A stretch of 64,000 nt of DNA from Phlebotomus papatasi (lineage: Eukaryota > Arthropoda > Insecta > Diptera > Psychodidae), in assembly GCF_024763615.1 (NCBI RefSeq), contig NC_077224.1, positions 89,104,712 to 89,168,711 on the forward strand. Reading direction: 5' to 3'. Both the position numbers and the translations under genes were made by a program. The notes beneath the pieces were generated by a model. The model searched no databases. It worked only from the letters and a program-made list of their open reading frames with translations, and was not told where the DNA came from. Each line of letters begins with the position of its first letter. Position 1 is the stretch's first letter. This document shows, piece after piece, positions 1 to 11,720 of this stretch.

Positions 1-524
1 CGACAGGCACATGGCACGGCGGGAATGTTGTTGTTGTTGATGGCGCGACAGGAACTTGAATGTCGCACATTGAGAGTCTGTTTGCAAACAGCACACAAGC
101 AATCAGTCTTTGCAAGGCTCGTGTGCAGAACCTTCTTCCTCAGGGTACGACCTTTCCGTCTGTAGGTCGCAAGGGCAACAGCCGTGGTAGCGTGATTGAC
201 AAGGCTCTTCGTGCAGGTCCAAACTGTATGACTGAGTATCACGTAGAAGCCTCCAGTCACAATGGCTCGTGGATCCAGGAGACTCGTGACACGCGGAATT
301 GCATCCATGCCCCAGTCAAAACTCAGTGTTGTGGGCAGCAGAAGGAGATGAAAGTTAAATACAGGCAGGTAGCTAAAAGTGAGGAAGCGCGTCCAGAATG
401 ATCCCACTTTCGCCGTGGGGTTATCTGCCGTTGAAAATTGCGTCATGGGCGTAGGAAGACGAAGGCGTAGATGAAAAATACTGGCCAGTACGACAAAAAG
501 AATCACAAGCGAACGCATACGATT
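1..524 (-). CDS. TMTC1/2: TMTC1/TMTC2-type protein, third coding exon (runs off the window)
   Basis: This exon encodes residues ~214-387 and continues beyond base 1. Seen: the acceptor ttttttgcag ends at 525, and the frame continues from exon B (phase 0) without a stop. It starts with a hydrophobic helix (residues ~218-232), then the block RFLTFSYLPVF (259-269), a hydrophobic helix, and TLSFDWGMDAIP (279-290). That block matches the DUF1736-type region of TMTC proteins, where the human TMTC2 equivalent contains LSFDWSMDA. The end is a hydrophilic segment with Cys 355, 357, 360 and 372 and four Asn (376-379). Known of the family: TMTCs are multi-pass ER proteins that O-mannosylate cadherins, with a C-terminal TPR array that here would lie to the left of the window. 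Which paralogue this is cannot be settled: some motifs are nearer TMTC1, others TMTC2. Confidence 0.9.
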
Positions 525-1893
525 CTGCAAAAAATGAAAAAAGACAAGGCTCAGTCAGACTTAGATCGATTATGTTACCCTATCTCCGAATTTCGAAAAG
601 CCATACGAATGATTTAAAATCTAACCATTTCGTTAGTAGAAAAAAGTATATAAATGAGCCCTAAAGGTCCCTGCTTACTGACTGTGTCTGCAACACTCCC
701 CGTTTTCCCCTATCATGACAATTTATAGTCTGCCTTTGAAAATTCCGATCCCCTATTTTCCAGATGATTCACAATTCAATGCAAATTACTTCCACCACTT
801 ATTCCATCTACCCTCGCGGCGGTCACACATTATTTGTACGCATTTGCGATTCGTAACCTCGAGGTGAATAAATTCACGACTCTGTTGATCCCCCCTCATT
901 TCTCCACAATGCTAATTTATCAGCCCATCTAGGGAGCTGTGAATGTTTCCCTTGTGCAAGTTCTAAGGCCCCTGGTTGAAGGAGTTGGGCAGAAAAAAAA
1001 GTCACGAGAGTGCTTTTTGCTATGAAGTTATGAGTGAAAAGCTCACCACACGTCAAACGAGGTGGAAAAATGTAAAAAAAAGAGAGGATAGAATGGAAGA
1101 ATACGCATCAAAAAGGAAAAAAAAGTGAGTTAAATACCCTAAAAACAGCAAGGGGAAATTTTTCAGCATGTGATGAATGTCCTTAAAACATCATTTTCTA
1201 CTTCATCCAACTCTCATAGTTTCTCTTGAGCCTCAAAGGGAAAATTCATCAACCATTAGGGGAGTGAATGCAGAAGTCATGTAGCACAACATCAATAAGG
1301 ATTTTTAGTATTGTTAGACATATAAATATATTCGCAACAGGGTTTACGTGAATATACATCCCAAGTAGCAAAATCAGCCTAAATAGACACTATTTTACCA
1401 CAATGTTACTCAATTTTTACCTGAAATAATTACCTAAGAACTGATCAAGGAGTACGTGTGATAACGTCAGTCTTTCGAAAGCTTTCATTAAAGGATATAC
1501 AAAATTTTCCTAAGGTAAGATTTACGTCGGTAAAACGTAAGTTTTTAGAATTACGAATACCGCTCCATTTTTCTCTTGGTGGTATGCAATCGTCATTCCT
1601 TGAAAATCGAACTGAAAATCACAGCAAAATAAAAGAGACAGCATACCTATCACCAGGTGATATACGCTAAGCTCCACCCATTATATTGTTGCTAATTTAC
1701 ATGCCATTTTCTTCAAAAAACAATTTTTCGCTTTTTGGTTATAATTCTTGCGAGCAAAACATGCAATTGCAATTATAAGCCAACACTGGCTGGAGATCTG
1801 TCCCGGTTTGTCCGATAGTTTTCTTGTGGGAGTGAATCCCTTTATTCAAGATACCTAAAGAGTCCCATCCAGTCTCCGAAAATTGAAGTAATA

Positions 1894-2111
1894 GGGGAAA
1901 GCGCGCTATCTTCGGACGACCCAAGCTTCTGATAATCCAATTTTTTCTCTATGTTCATTAAGGATTTCACCCCAGGCTTTTTTTCTGAAAATTTGAGGCA
2001 TTACACTAGCTATTAAAATATAATATTATAATGGGCCAAATTATTTTAAAACAGATTGAAAAAACTGATTCGTGCGAAGTATGAATCATCCGAAGGTAGC
2101 GCGCTTTCCCC
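1894..2111. mobile_element. Foldback MITE, TA target, GGGGAAAGCGCGC termini
   Basis: The ends are ggggaaagcgcgctatcttc and its inverted partner (...gaaggtagcgcgctttcccc), flanked on both sides by TA. It is 218 bp with no coding capacity. A decayed relative lies at ~57385-57560, sharing the gctaccttcggatgactcat stretch. TA targets fit the Tc1/mariner superfamily; that assignment is inference. Confidence 0.75.
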
Positions 2112-2214
2112 TAGTAAAGCTAAATAAAAGCCTTCAAAAAGAATTCTGGTATTTTTCTGAACCTAGGAACTCCAGGAGCGGATAGAAGTTTGTAAATTAC
2201 TCCCAAAATCGTTA

Positions 2215-2580
2215 TGCTCTAGACAGACTTATGTTCTAGACACACTTACGACTTAAGCTGAGAGACGGCTTAAAGTAATTATGATCAAAATAATGATCAG
2301 AGTACACTTCCATTAGTTTCAAACCTACCCGTATCTCAGTTTAAGCTAAAGCACGGTTTAGTTAGTGGGAAACTGATGGGACCTTAATCAAATCATTATT
2401 TTGATTATAATTACGTTTAGCTGTCTCTCGGCTTAAGTCAGAAGAGTTTATAGGGTCTTACAGCTTAAGTCAAGAGATGGTTTAGTAGGGAACTGATGGA
2501 AATGTAGTTTAATCATTATTTTGACGATTTTGACTGTAATTACGTTAAGCCGACTCTCAGCTTAAGTAGTAGGAGTATCC
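2215..2580. repeat. Dispersed palindromic repeat (cttaag...gagagacggctta family), copy 1
   Basis: It contains cttaagctgagagacggctt followed by a taattatgatcaaaataatgat tract, then inverted counterparts ending in gtctctcggcttaag. Other copies lie at ~27290-27475 plus 27790-27900 (split by a SINE) and at ~32610-32793 plus 32944-32990 (split by another insertion). No terminal repeat or target duplication was resolved, so the transposon class is unknown. Confidence 0.7.
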
Positions 2581-3694
2581 AGTATATTAGGCCACGCCCA
2601 CCTGAAGATTTAAAGTCATTGCAATTTGATTTTTCCGAAATATTTATTCAGAGAAATTTAATCAGAATTCTATGGCATTCTCTGAATAAGCCATATCTAC
2701 AAATTTAACTATAGTTGTGGTCTCTTTTATCATGGAACTTAGACAGGAAGTTCAACACCTACCACACTGCCAAATACAGCTTTTTTAAGTTACTCAAGTA
2801 GATACATTTCTATTGCATTGAAGCAACACATCTAAAAGTTTAAAAATGGTCTCTGCTAAATAAAAACATGCTCAAAGGGACCATTGGTAATGACTACACC
2901 CTACATACAATTCTCATGATATTTTTCTATACAGGAACTTTCTGAAGACTACATTTTGTGAGGAACTGAAATGGGGATCAGGCGTATTCCAAGTATCTTT
3001 CTCGAGGGAATGTCACGTGAGGTTGCGAGAGAAAGTTGCATTGGGACCAAAAGTGAGGATAATAGAGTCTCAAAGTCGTGGTGTGTGGCTCAAATGCGAT
3101 AAGGGATGAGCAATTAGGTGGTGTGGCTTTTGTTTATTATTATTTGCTGTACGAGGTGATACACGACACACGGGAGGAGGAATGGTTGAAGGGGGAGAAA
3201 AGACATTCCGGGTGAAATGATGGTAAAAGTCTCTTAAGATTTTCAATGGAGGTCATTGCCGTGGCAACTAAGAAACACCCTTTTGATTTATTTGCCTTGG
3301 AAAAGGATTCTCACCCTCATTACTTTTGGGCCAGGATTTACTAGAAATTTCATCTTTGGGGAGCAGCAAAACCACTAAGTTACGGATGGGGTCTTGTTCC
3401 TTATACTCCTCTCAAACAACTTAACATTTAGTAGAGAAATTTTCCTTGCCAAAACTCATATCATAGCCTCAATGACTCTAGAAATTACCAAGTTCCCGTG
3501 AGACACATTGTAAAGTGATTTGACCTGTTGTGTGGCTGTGAAAGACTCATTAAAACTTTCAAAGGTCTGAAGTATGAAAAGAATCTCAGATATAGGAATT
3601 TCCCAAGTTGGTATTTTATATGGAAAATTATTGTGTATTTTCTGATGAAGGCAATGATGTTACAATGACCTTGAATCACTCTTTCTAATAACTT

Positions 3695-3870
3695 CTCAAG
3701 GTTAAAAGTTAAAAAGGATCTAGAAAAGTCATTTCTTAACCGCTTGAGGCACTTTTGGGTTCATTGGAAAAGTCTTGAAAGTCTTTACGAAAGTTTAATC
3801 AATGCAATCGGTTGAGAACCAATAATGCACCCATTATCAGAAATTTGTTAATCGATTAATCACTTAAAAA
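3695..3870. repeat. Dispersed repeat with 'aaccgatttataacc' core, decayed copies
   Basis: It starts near a ggttaaaa(g)ttaaaaagg motif, followed ~100 bp later by (a)atcggtt...aacaggtaat...aaccgat. Similar arrangements recur at ~5435-5690, ~8030-8110, 37120-37340 and weakly ~59045-59095. The copies are strongly diverged, so this is an old family. Boundaries are approximate. Confidence 0.5.
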
Positions 3871-3976
3871 CCCGAAAATGTGAAAAGAAATTTCTCAATG
3901 AAGAAAAAACATTATGAAACTCTCTCAAGCTTCAAACGTAAATTATGAAAGAATTTTATTAATACAGATAAAATAT

Positions 3977-3997
3977 TATTATTATTATTATTATTTA
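3977..3997. repeat. (ATT)n microsatellite
   Basis: About 20 bp of uninterrupted att/tta trinucleotide repeats in intronic DNA. Confidence 0.8.
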
Positions 3998-4395
3998 TTA
4001 ATTCACTCTCCAGAAATATCTACAATGTACAGTATTGCGTCCACCCCCGTCTTAGTGTTGGTGACCAACCTCCAGAGGCAAACGGTGGAAATCCTCTTTC
4101 ATAGGTTGTATAAGCTATTGCAGAAAGATCTTCGATCTGAAAATTTATGGAACCCTCATGATAAAACCCCCATCATTACAAATGATTGAAGGTTTTTTTA
4201 TCAATTTCATTTTGAACTGTACATTGAGAACAGTGGAGGGGAGTTTAGAGCCCCAGACGAGGTTCGAAAAGAACACGTTTTGTCTGGGTCTTTGTGAAGG
4301 ATCAAAATTGAAATTAATTAATTACATTTAAATTTAAATTAAATAAAATAAAAAATAAAAGTAAGTTTAAAAAAATATGCAAAACTAATTTCAAA

Positions 4396-4674
4396 GTAAA
4401 TCGTATAACCCACTAAAAAGTTTATACTTTTTCCACAAATATTGTTCGTAAGTTGAGCACGTTTTAGAAACACTTGTCGTAAAGGTTATTCGTAAACATA
4501 CAGATACGTGTTTGTAAGATTTTGTCATTTGTTTGTACAGTTTTGTTAGACAAACCAAAATGTACGAGCAAATGTTTGTTAAGGAACGAAAAATGTTCGT
4601 TAGGTGCTCAACTTACAATGTTTGTAAAAAATGTACAAACTTTTACAAACTTTTTTGTGGATTATACGATTTAC
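4396..4674. mobile_element. Foldback element with gtaaatcgtataa termini
   Basis: The left arm begins gtaaatcgtataacccac and the right arm ends gtggattatacgatttac. The arms run about 70 bp inward to gttgagcac / gtgctcaac. It is non-coding: the 79-residue open frame over the right half is a by-product of repeated tgtttgtaa/tacaaac units. No clear target duplication was seen. Confidence 0.7.
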
Positions 4675-4991
4675 TAGCATTTCGTAAGTCTTCAGTAGGA
4701 ATTAACAAACATTTACGAACAATTTTACGGAACACTGCTTTCTGTGTAGAAAAAGTGTATCAATTTCATTGATATTCAATGAATTAAATCATCTCAGCCA
4801 GAGAATTACTAGCTCTATAGCTTTTTTACTTCTCGAACTCCACGATAAGAGCAGAATTATATAATCCCTTGATTTTTCGGCCCCCAAAATTCCCACCTTC
4901 TACACCCCGGAGAACATTTTTCGAATATTTTTCAACAAATCTTCGCGTTTCAGACGATTGCTGAGAAATGTCATCACGCTATTTGTCCATC

Positions 4992-5244
4992 TACTGAGAG
5001 AAATACGAAAAAGTTAAAATAACATTCCGGAAATGTTCATTTTACCCTGCAGTATTGATCCAAAATCGGTGTACATATTACCCTTTTTAGGTGTATTGGG
5101 TATTAAAGTTACACTTTTTCATGTTAATTTTACCCTTAAAAAGGTGTAAAATTAACATTAAAAAATATTGATATATTTTTACACTTAAACAGTGTTAAAG
5201 TTATGAGGAAAAAAAGTTGATCGCACCCTCTTTTTTTCCCAGTG
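4992..5244. mobile_element. CACTGAG-ended MITE, copy 1
   Basis: Homologous over most of its length to the elements at 14678-14899 and 15465-15715. They share gaaaaagttaaaataacatt near the left end and cgcaccctcttttttt near the right end. The termini here are slightly decayed (tactgagag / cccagtg). It has an internal palindrome around gttaattttacc / ggtgtaaaattaac. Confidence 0.8.
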
Positions 5245-5269
5245 TTCGTCCATCCATAAATTCGGTTGT

Positions 5270-5340
5270 CGCCACCGCTAGAGGCCAAACGGTAAGAGAT
5301 AGCGACTTGGGACCTTCCGTGATTGCTCGAAAACGCGTCG
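5270..5340. repeat. 'ggccaaacggtnagagata' repeat
   Basis: The stretch aggccaaacggtaagagata followed by cgacttggga recurs at ~18100-18140 and (as accaagcggtgagagataga) at ~52052-52085. A related stretch (agatatcgacttgcggtttt) lies inside the 44-46 kb element at ~44369. This suggests short fragments of one transposon lineage. The flanking open frames are not genes. Confidence 0.45.
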
Positions 5341-7394
5341 TGTATTTTTATTCATATTTGGATATGTTTCAGAGATTACCCAAGCACACATTTGGCCATT
5401 AGCTAAAATGCCGTTAACTCTTCCTAGCAACAGTTTTTCAAGATCAAAGGTTAAAAAGTCCCTAGAGGGCGCATATATTAAGCGAATGCGGTCATGTTTG
5501 GACTCATTCGAAAGGTCTTAGAAATTTTGACAAAACTGAATCGGTTTTAATAGATTTTAAACAGGTAATGAACCGATTTATAACCAATAACTTATTTTTA
5601 ACACGAACTACAAATAAATTACTGCAGAAGTGTATTTTGAAAAATATTTTGAGTGATTTATAAATCGGTTAAAATCGATTGTAAACTAGTGAACGGTATA
5701 ATTACGAGAAAGTACTTTTGAGGTATAGCATCTAAGTCTCGAATTCGAGCACTCTGCAAAGCTTGGAACGCTTTGCCGTCCCTTTTTTAGTGTGCTCAGT
5801 GCCTCACTGATTTTATTTGTTTATTCGACAGAAATAAAGTGCTAAATTATGGGTCATATACTAAAAGTTGTCTTCATTTCGTCCTTTTGGTCCAATTAAA
5901 AGTTGAAAGGATGCTTTGGCAATGGAACTTTGGAGAGGATTCCCTGTGATCCAGTCATCAGACAAAAAATTAAGAGGCTTAACCTAAAAGCCCTTTGTGC
6001 TCTGCACTCTTTCATATCGTTTTAACCACTAATAAGAAGCAATTGAAAATTGTCAATTAGTAAAGTAGTCCTACATGTGCATTAGAGCGATATTACGATT
6101 TTCAGGATAAGCCACATTATTGCACCCCAACCCAAAAGGGGCAATAATGGTTGGGTTGTGAGATGCAACTAGGTGAGGGCTCACACAATTCAACATGTGT
6201 TGAACGTTGTTCAGGGAAACCAATTATATTTGATGTTTCTGTTTTTGCTCTTTGCAACAAAACATGACTCCCATTTCGCTAGAATTCACCTCTTCTTCTC
6301 TAAGACTTGTTGGGCGTTGGGCAAAAAAAAGGATAGCACTGAGAGATGGGGTGAACAAGAGATCAAAGGGCAAATTTTATAGCAAATACAACATCATGAG
6401 AAGAAGCACTTTGTGAGTCAGTCACGACCACGAAGAGGAACCATTATAATCATGATGATGCTCCTCATTCCAATATACCTACATATATATTCATATATAT
6501 ATATAACTCTGTGGTGCTCCATAAATGTGTTCCAGTTAAGCTCTCGATGCCACATTCTACCATCAAAGTTTATTACTCAGGGACACAGGCACGCTGGGGG
6601 AACAAAGTGGGAGTAAATTTTTAAAACCCACTCAACCATTCATTGAAAAAGTACATGGAGGGTTTTTTTTATATATATAAAGGAGCTTCATGATTTGATT
6701 TTCCCTCTTCACCTGTATTGCGAACATATTCTAACCTATATAGTATACATTTTGGATATTTTTGACATCTTCCTCAAACCAATGCTTTGTTAATGGAATT
6801 TCGATTTTTAATGAAATTTTATTCATGCATATCGAGAACCACTTTTACATGTTATGATTTTTCTCTGATATTCTTTCAAGGCCCATTTATAAAACATCAA
6901 GTATCATTTGGAGAGGAATAAAAAATGAAAGATAATGCATACTTCCAAAAAAAGTGTATGCTAAATATAAAAGAAGAGGTGGAAAAGCAACTCTAGACTT
7001 CGCTAAATGCTCGAACCCGCAAATTGGATTCGCATTGGATGACATTAAATTGGATGACAATAAATTTCTTATTAGGGTCGGAGGAACGTCTGTTCGACAG
7101 GGAACCCCTTATTGACACTTTTGTCAAAATGTTGAAAATTATTTAATGTATCTAGTAAAATATAAGTAATATAACGTTTTTTCTGTAATATACATTTTAC
7201 TATAAACAGAGATGTTCAAATTTCATATCCCAAATGGTACAGAGTAGGGTGTCAATAGGTGCTGACACGAGTTCTAAAAGTGTCAATAGACGTTTCTTTC
7301 ACCCTATTTGTGTAAAATAATATTGATGGCATTCCAATTAAAAATGAAAGGGGAAATCGTTGAGCGTCGGGTAAGAAGCTAAGAAAAGCTTCTT

Positions 7395-7890
7395 TCTTCT
7401 GAACATGCTTTAGTACATGACTGTTCTCATGTACTTCTGCATTATCGACTTATCTTTGGGTTGGTTTCTGTCACGACTGTTTCTTGGTTTCAGAATACGA
7501 CGTATAGGAGAAAACAGTCGTGACATGAACCAACACAAAGAAAAGTCGATTGAGCAAAAGCTTTTGAACATTTTTGGGTACATGGCTCTGCTCATATATT
7601 CTGCTTAATCGACTTTTCTTTAGGTTGGTTCACGATCGTTTTTTTAGTTTCAGAATACGACGAATATATTGGGAGAAACGGGCGTGACAGAAACCAACAC
7701 AAGAAATGTCAATTAAGCAGAATCACATGAGAACAGCCATGTACTAAAAAAATGTTCAAATTCTTCTGTACAATCGACTTTTCTTTCTGTTGGTTGGTGT
7801 CTCATCTGTTTTTCCCAACCCACACCGTCTTCTAAAGCTACAAAATAGTCGTCACAGGAACCATCGTAAGGAAAATTAGATCATAGAGAA
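7395..7890. repeat. Array of three tandem palindromes
   Basis: Three consecutive stem-loops share the arm motif (t/a)aatcgacttttctttnnGTTGGTT and a loop containing ttcagaatacgacg. Their approximate positions are 7405-7575, 7585-7735 and 7760-7890. The stem arms are ~75 bp in the first unit. Adjacent units share arms, so one unit can also pair with its neighbour. The mirrored open frames on the two strands at 7410-7608 are a consequence of the palindrome. Confidence 0.75.
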
Positions 7891-8269
7891 ATACTTGCGA
7901 ACAGTAAGATGCTAAAACAAGTTCATTTTTATTGGTCTAACACCATAAAGTTCTTTTGTTGTAAATGAGCCATTTTTAACTGCTCGAACTCCAAGAGAGA
8001 GCAGTTTCTACTTTTCAATATTTACCGATTCCCAGACGATATGAACCGATTTATAAATCACTGGAAACATTGCCCAAAATGGCTTAGGATAAATCCAATT
8101 AAATTTCAAATTGAAAATAATTTAATCGATTGGAAGTGGTTTTATTTTGTCTGTAGTTTTGAAAAAATACATTTAGAAATTCAGAAAATTCAGAAGAGTT
8201 AACACAACAGAAATAGAAGCAAAAAACTAAAAAAGAGCGCTATTTTCACATCGATTTGAGTAAGTACTA

Positions 8270-8821
8270 GGGGAAAGTTTTGCAGCTTCGTAATTTGGCA
8301 CCTTCGTAAAAGTAGTAAAGGTCGATTTTTTTCCCATTTTACTAAATGAATCTGATCCATCGCCATATATTCTAATAGCTTTCCCAACTGCTCACATTAC
8401 CTGAAAAAATTGAGAGCCTAGATTTATTTTCCTAGATCCAAGAAGAGAAAACAAAAAAAAAACGGTTTGCACAGCGTTATTGTGACCCAAAATAATGTGA
8501 TTTCCCAAAAGCCGATGATCAATAGTTTTGTCTAATACTTTTTCAAAGCTGCAGAAGTTCGACTTTCCCGAGCTCTCAAGATTCTAATCTTAAATTTTCC
8601 ACTATCCACAAAAACAGACCCCTACGAGCAAAACTTGGAGAGCCTAGACCTATTTCCTTACGTTCTAGAAGAGAAAACTAAAACGGGCCCAAAACTATAA
8701 TTTTTATGTATAATATTTTATGTAATTTTTTATATTTGAATTGATTCGGTTTGTGTACCATTCGATAGGAAGTCTTGAAATATTGACTTCATTTTCTGTA
8801 CGAAGCTGCAAAGGTTTCTCC
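8270..8821. mobile_element. TA-target MITE with ggggaaagttttgcagcttcg termini
   Basis: The left end ggggaaagttttgcagcttc and the right end (gaagctgcaaaggtttctcc) are inverted and both flanked by TA. It is 552 bp, non-coding. It contains two internal copies of a gagagcctaga...agaagagaaaac unit (~8411, ~8638). A partial relative with the same unit lies at ~22400-22830. Confidence 0.75.
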
Positions 8822-10259
8822 TACTAATTTTTTAAGTTTAAGATATCATAGAAAAATTATTGAAAATTCTCTTCAAAATATCATAATATTCATTCCTCGT
8901 ATCGAAGTTCTATTAATTTTAAATTTTTCTTCTGCATTATTTAGTTATTCAATCTTTCTGTATTTTAGTGTTTCTCCGTGGGTGGCGCTGGGAACTGTTC
9001 TCAATTTGAAACTTTCAAATTTGTAAATCAATTTCTCTACACTATCTCATTTTAGTAATGGAGTTACAAATCTTACAATTTTTTCAATAAGATAACCTAC
9101 GCCTGCAAAATATCCAAATGAAAAGTAAAGATTCAAGGTGTTACAAGAATTTTACTTAAACTACCCTTAAGACGTATTTAATAATTTTGAAAAAACAACT
9201 AAATGGGATTTTCTGTTTCCAACTTTTGCACCTGTTTTTATTACTATGGAACTTGGATAATGTAATTAGTAATGCGAAAGGCGAAAATGTAGGGCGCCCT
9301 CATATTCTTAAATTCCAACCCTAACAAATGGAATTGGAGTTGTTTTCTGTGGAATTAGCAACAGATAACGTGTTTATTGGTTTTCAACAGCATTATCGTC
9401 TTTGATAATGTGTTCTATCCTTAAACAAATTGAATCGAGAGCACATCCAATATTGTGTTCTTCCGTCCTTTTTTTCGTCATTATTATCTTTCCTTTTTCG
9501 TTCATCCACCTTTTACAAGCCCATGAGCGCGAATGAAAAGCAAAAGAGGAGGGTGAACCAGGATAGAAAGAAGAAAATATTCATTGATGCTCAAGGCATC
9601 TCATTGATGATTCTCATTCCACGTGGATACCAATAAAGTTCTAACAATGCCCCATGTCGGAGCTCTTTGCCTATTCCTCTTCTTTTGTGCCCCCGGGAAA
9701 TGTCTGCCATCCCGCTTGAGCCTTTCTGTCTCTGTGCCTAATTTTATTTGATCTCTCTTTCGCCCCATGCCTTCTTTTGAACAAAAACTTTTAAATTGAT
9801 CAAATCCACCAATGATGATCCTTTTCTCCTCTCTCATCTTATTCCTTTAAAAAAAACTAGGAAATATTGAAAAAAAAAGCTCCTGAAAAAGAACAAGACA
9901 ACAACTTGAAAGGGAGGGTTGGAGTATTTGTTTGCTTTCTTTTGTGAATTTATAATGGACATTTCGAGTGGATTGAATAGAAAAGACTGCTTTGAGCACA
10001 TCTTGTCGTTTTTACGTGAAATTCTTAAGCAACAAATGTTAGTTACTGCAAAATTATATCAACAGAGGGAGCTTAGATTCATTAAGGAGTACGAATTCGG
10101 TACTCCCTGGAAATCTACGTTGACAGGACAATGCTCAGAATTTGACAGTTTTAACAATCCCTATAAGATATAGTGTCAGTGAGTGGTTATATGGACCTGA
10201 TTGAGTCCGACAACCAAAAACATAAAAAGAAAGAAGAAGAAGAAGAGAACATAGTGTCA

Positions 10260-11720
10260 GGCTGGAGAGATTGCTGTCAAGCTTTGAAATTTCAAACTAT
10301 CAAATTCATATTCTTAACGATTTAAACGGTTCAACAACATTTAATATATTTCAAAGACTTTAAGAATAACAACTAAATGTTTAGAAAATTTTCATAGCCT
10401 GCTTAAACACAAAAGATTTAGATTTTTAAATTTAAATTTAGATTTAGATTTTGAAAGTCCATGTTATCGCCTTCAAATACTTTGATAAAAGATTATAAAA
10501 GGTTTTGACAGCAGGTTTTGACGCTTTGAATGTAGTTACAGTTTATTTAACATAGTTTAATAATTTTAACTACCATTTTAAACTATTCAAACATAGCAAA
10601 AATAAATTCTAAATGTTCCGAAGTTTATAACAGTCTGTTCATAAGACTTCGATTTCATGACGACCAATTTAAAATACATCAAAGATTTTGACAGTCAATT
10701 CTAAACGTTTTGGATTTTTTTAGGGTTTGTTCTAAACAGTTCAAAGGTTTTGACAACCGATTATATACTCTCAAAGGATTTTGACAAACAGTTCTAAACT
10801 TTTCTAAAATTTTAGAAGTTAATGCCAGGGTCTTCTAATATTAAAATATGACAGCTTACTCTATATTTTTTAAACATTTTAACGACATATTCTAAACTCC
10901 TCGTAGATTATGATAATCTATAATAAACCCTTTAAATATTTTGACAATCATTTCTAAACGCCCCAAAAATTATTACAGCTTGTTTTAAATACTTGAAAGC
11001 CTAAGAAACCAATTCGAAATAATTAACTTAATTAAAATAATTAAGATATTAACAACCAATTCTAAACGCTTTGAAATCTTTTCAGGCATGTTCTAAATAT
11101 TTTAAAGATTTTAACAACCAGTTCCAAACCTTGTGAGGGCTTTGGAAGTCAATACCAGGGTTTTCTAATATTTTGATAAAAGTTTCGAAAAGCTTAAAGC
11201 TTATGACAGCTTGCTCTATATATCTTAAAAATTTTTACGGCAGATTCTAAACACTTCGCAGATTTTGATAGTCTGATCTAAACACTTCAAAGATTTTGAA
11301 AATAGGTTTTAAACGTCCTGAAAATTGTAGCAGCCTGTATTAAAGACTTTAAGGCCTGGGCAACCAATTTGAAATGCTTCAAAGAATTTAAAAACAAATT
11401 CTAAACGCTTTGAAAATTTTTGAGGTCTGTTCTAAACATTTTAAAGGCTTTGGAAATTAGTTCAAACGTTCTGAAAATTGTTATAGCCTGTTTTGAAGAC
11501 TTCAAAGCTTAGACAACCAATTCGAAACGCTTCCAAGATTTTAGAAAGGAATTCTAAACGTTTTGATAATTTTGGAAGACTGTCTTAAACTTTTTAAAGG
11601 CTGTGATAACTAATTCTATACATTTCGAAGATTTTGGAAGTATTATGAACACGGATGTGATAACCTTTTCTAAACATTTGAAGGATTTTGACAATACAAA
11701 ACGGTTCAGAAATTCCGCGC
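10260..11720. repeat. Degenerate tandem repeat, ~30 bp subunits in a ~330 bp higher-order unit
   Basis: It is built from imperfect units of the form ttctaaac(g)(c/t)tt(c/t)(g/a)aa(g/a)atttt(g)aca(a/g). A distinctive segment, aagt(c/t)aat(a/g)ccagggt, occurs at 10816 and again at 11146, a spacing of 330 bp. It is followed in both cases by ttctaata, then by gacagctt(g/a)ctctat. The motif agcctgt...gacaaccaatt(c/t)gaaa occurs near 10977, 11331 and 11482. No coding potential. It behaves like an old intronic minisatellite. Confidence 0.8.

Noticed and set aside
60..401. Plus-strand 113-codon frame at the left edge
   Set aside because: Antisense shadow of TMTC exon C. The minus-strand reading matches the family and continues exon B in frame.
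7410..7608. Mirrored open frames on both strands
   Set aside because: Artefact of a palindrome.
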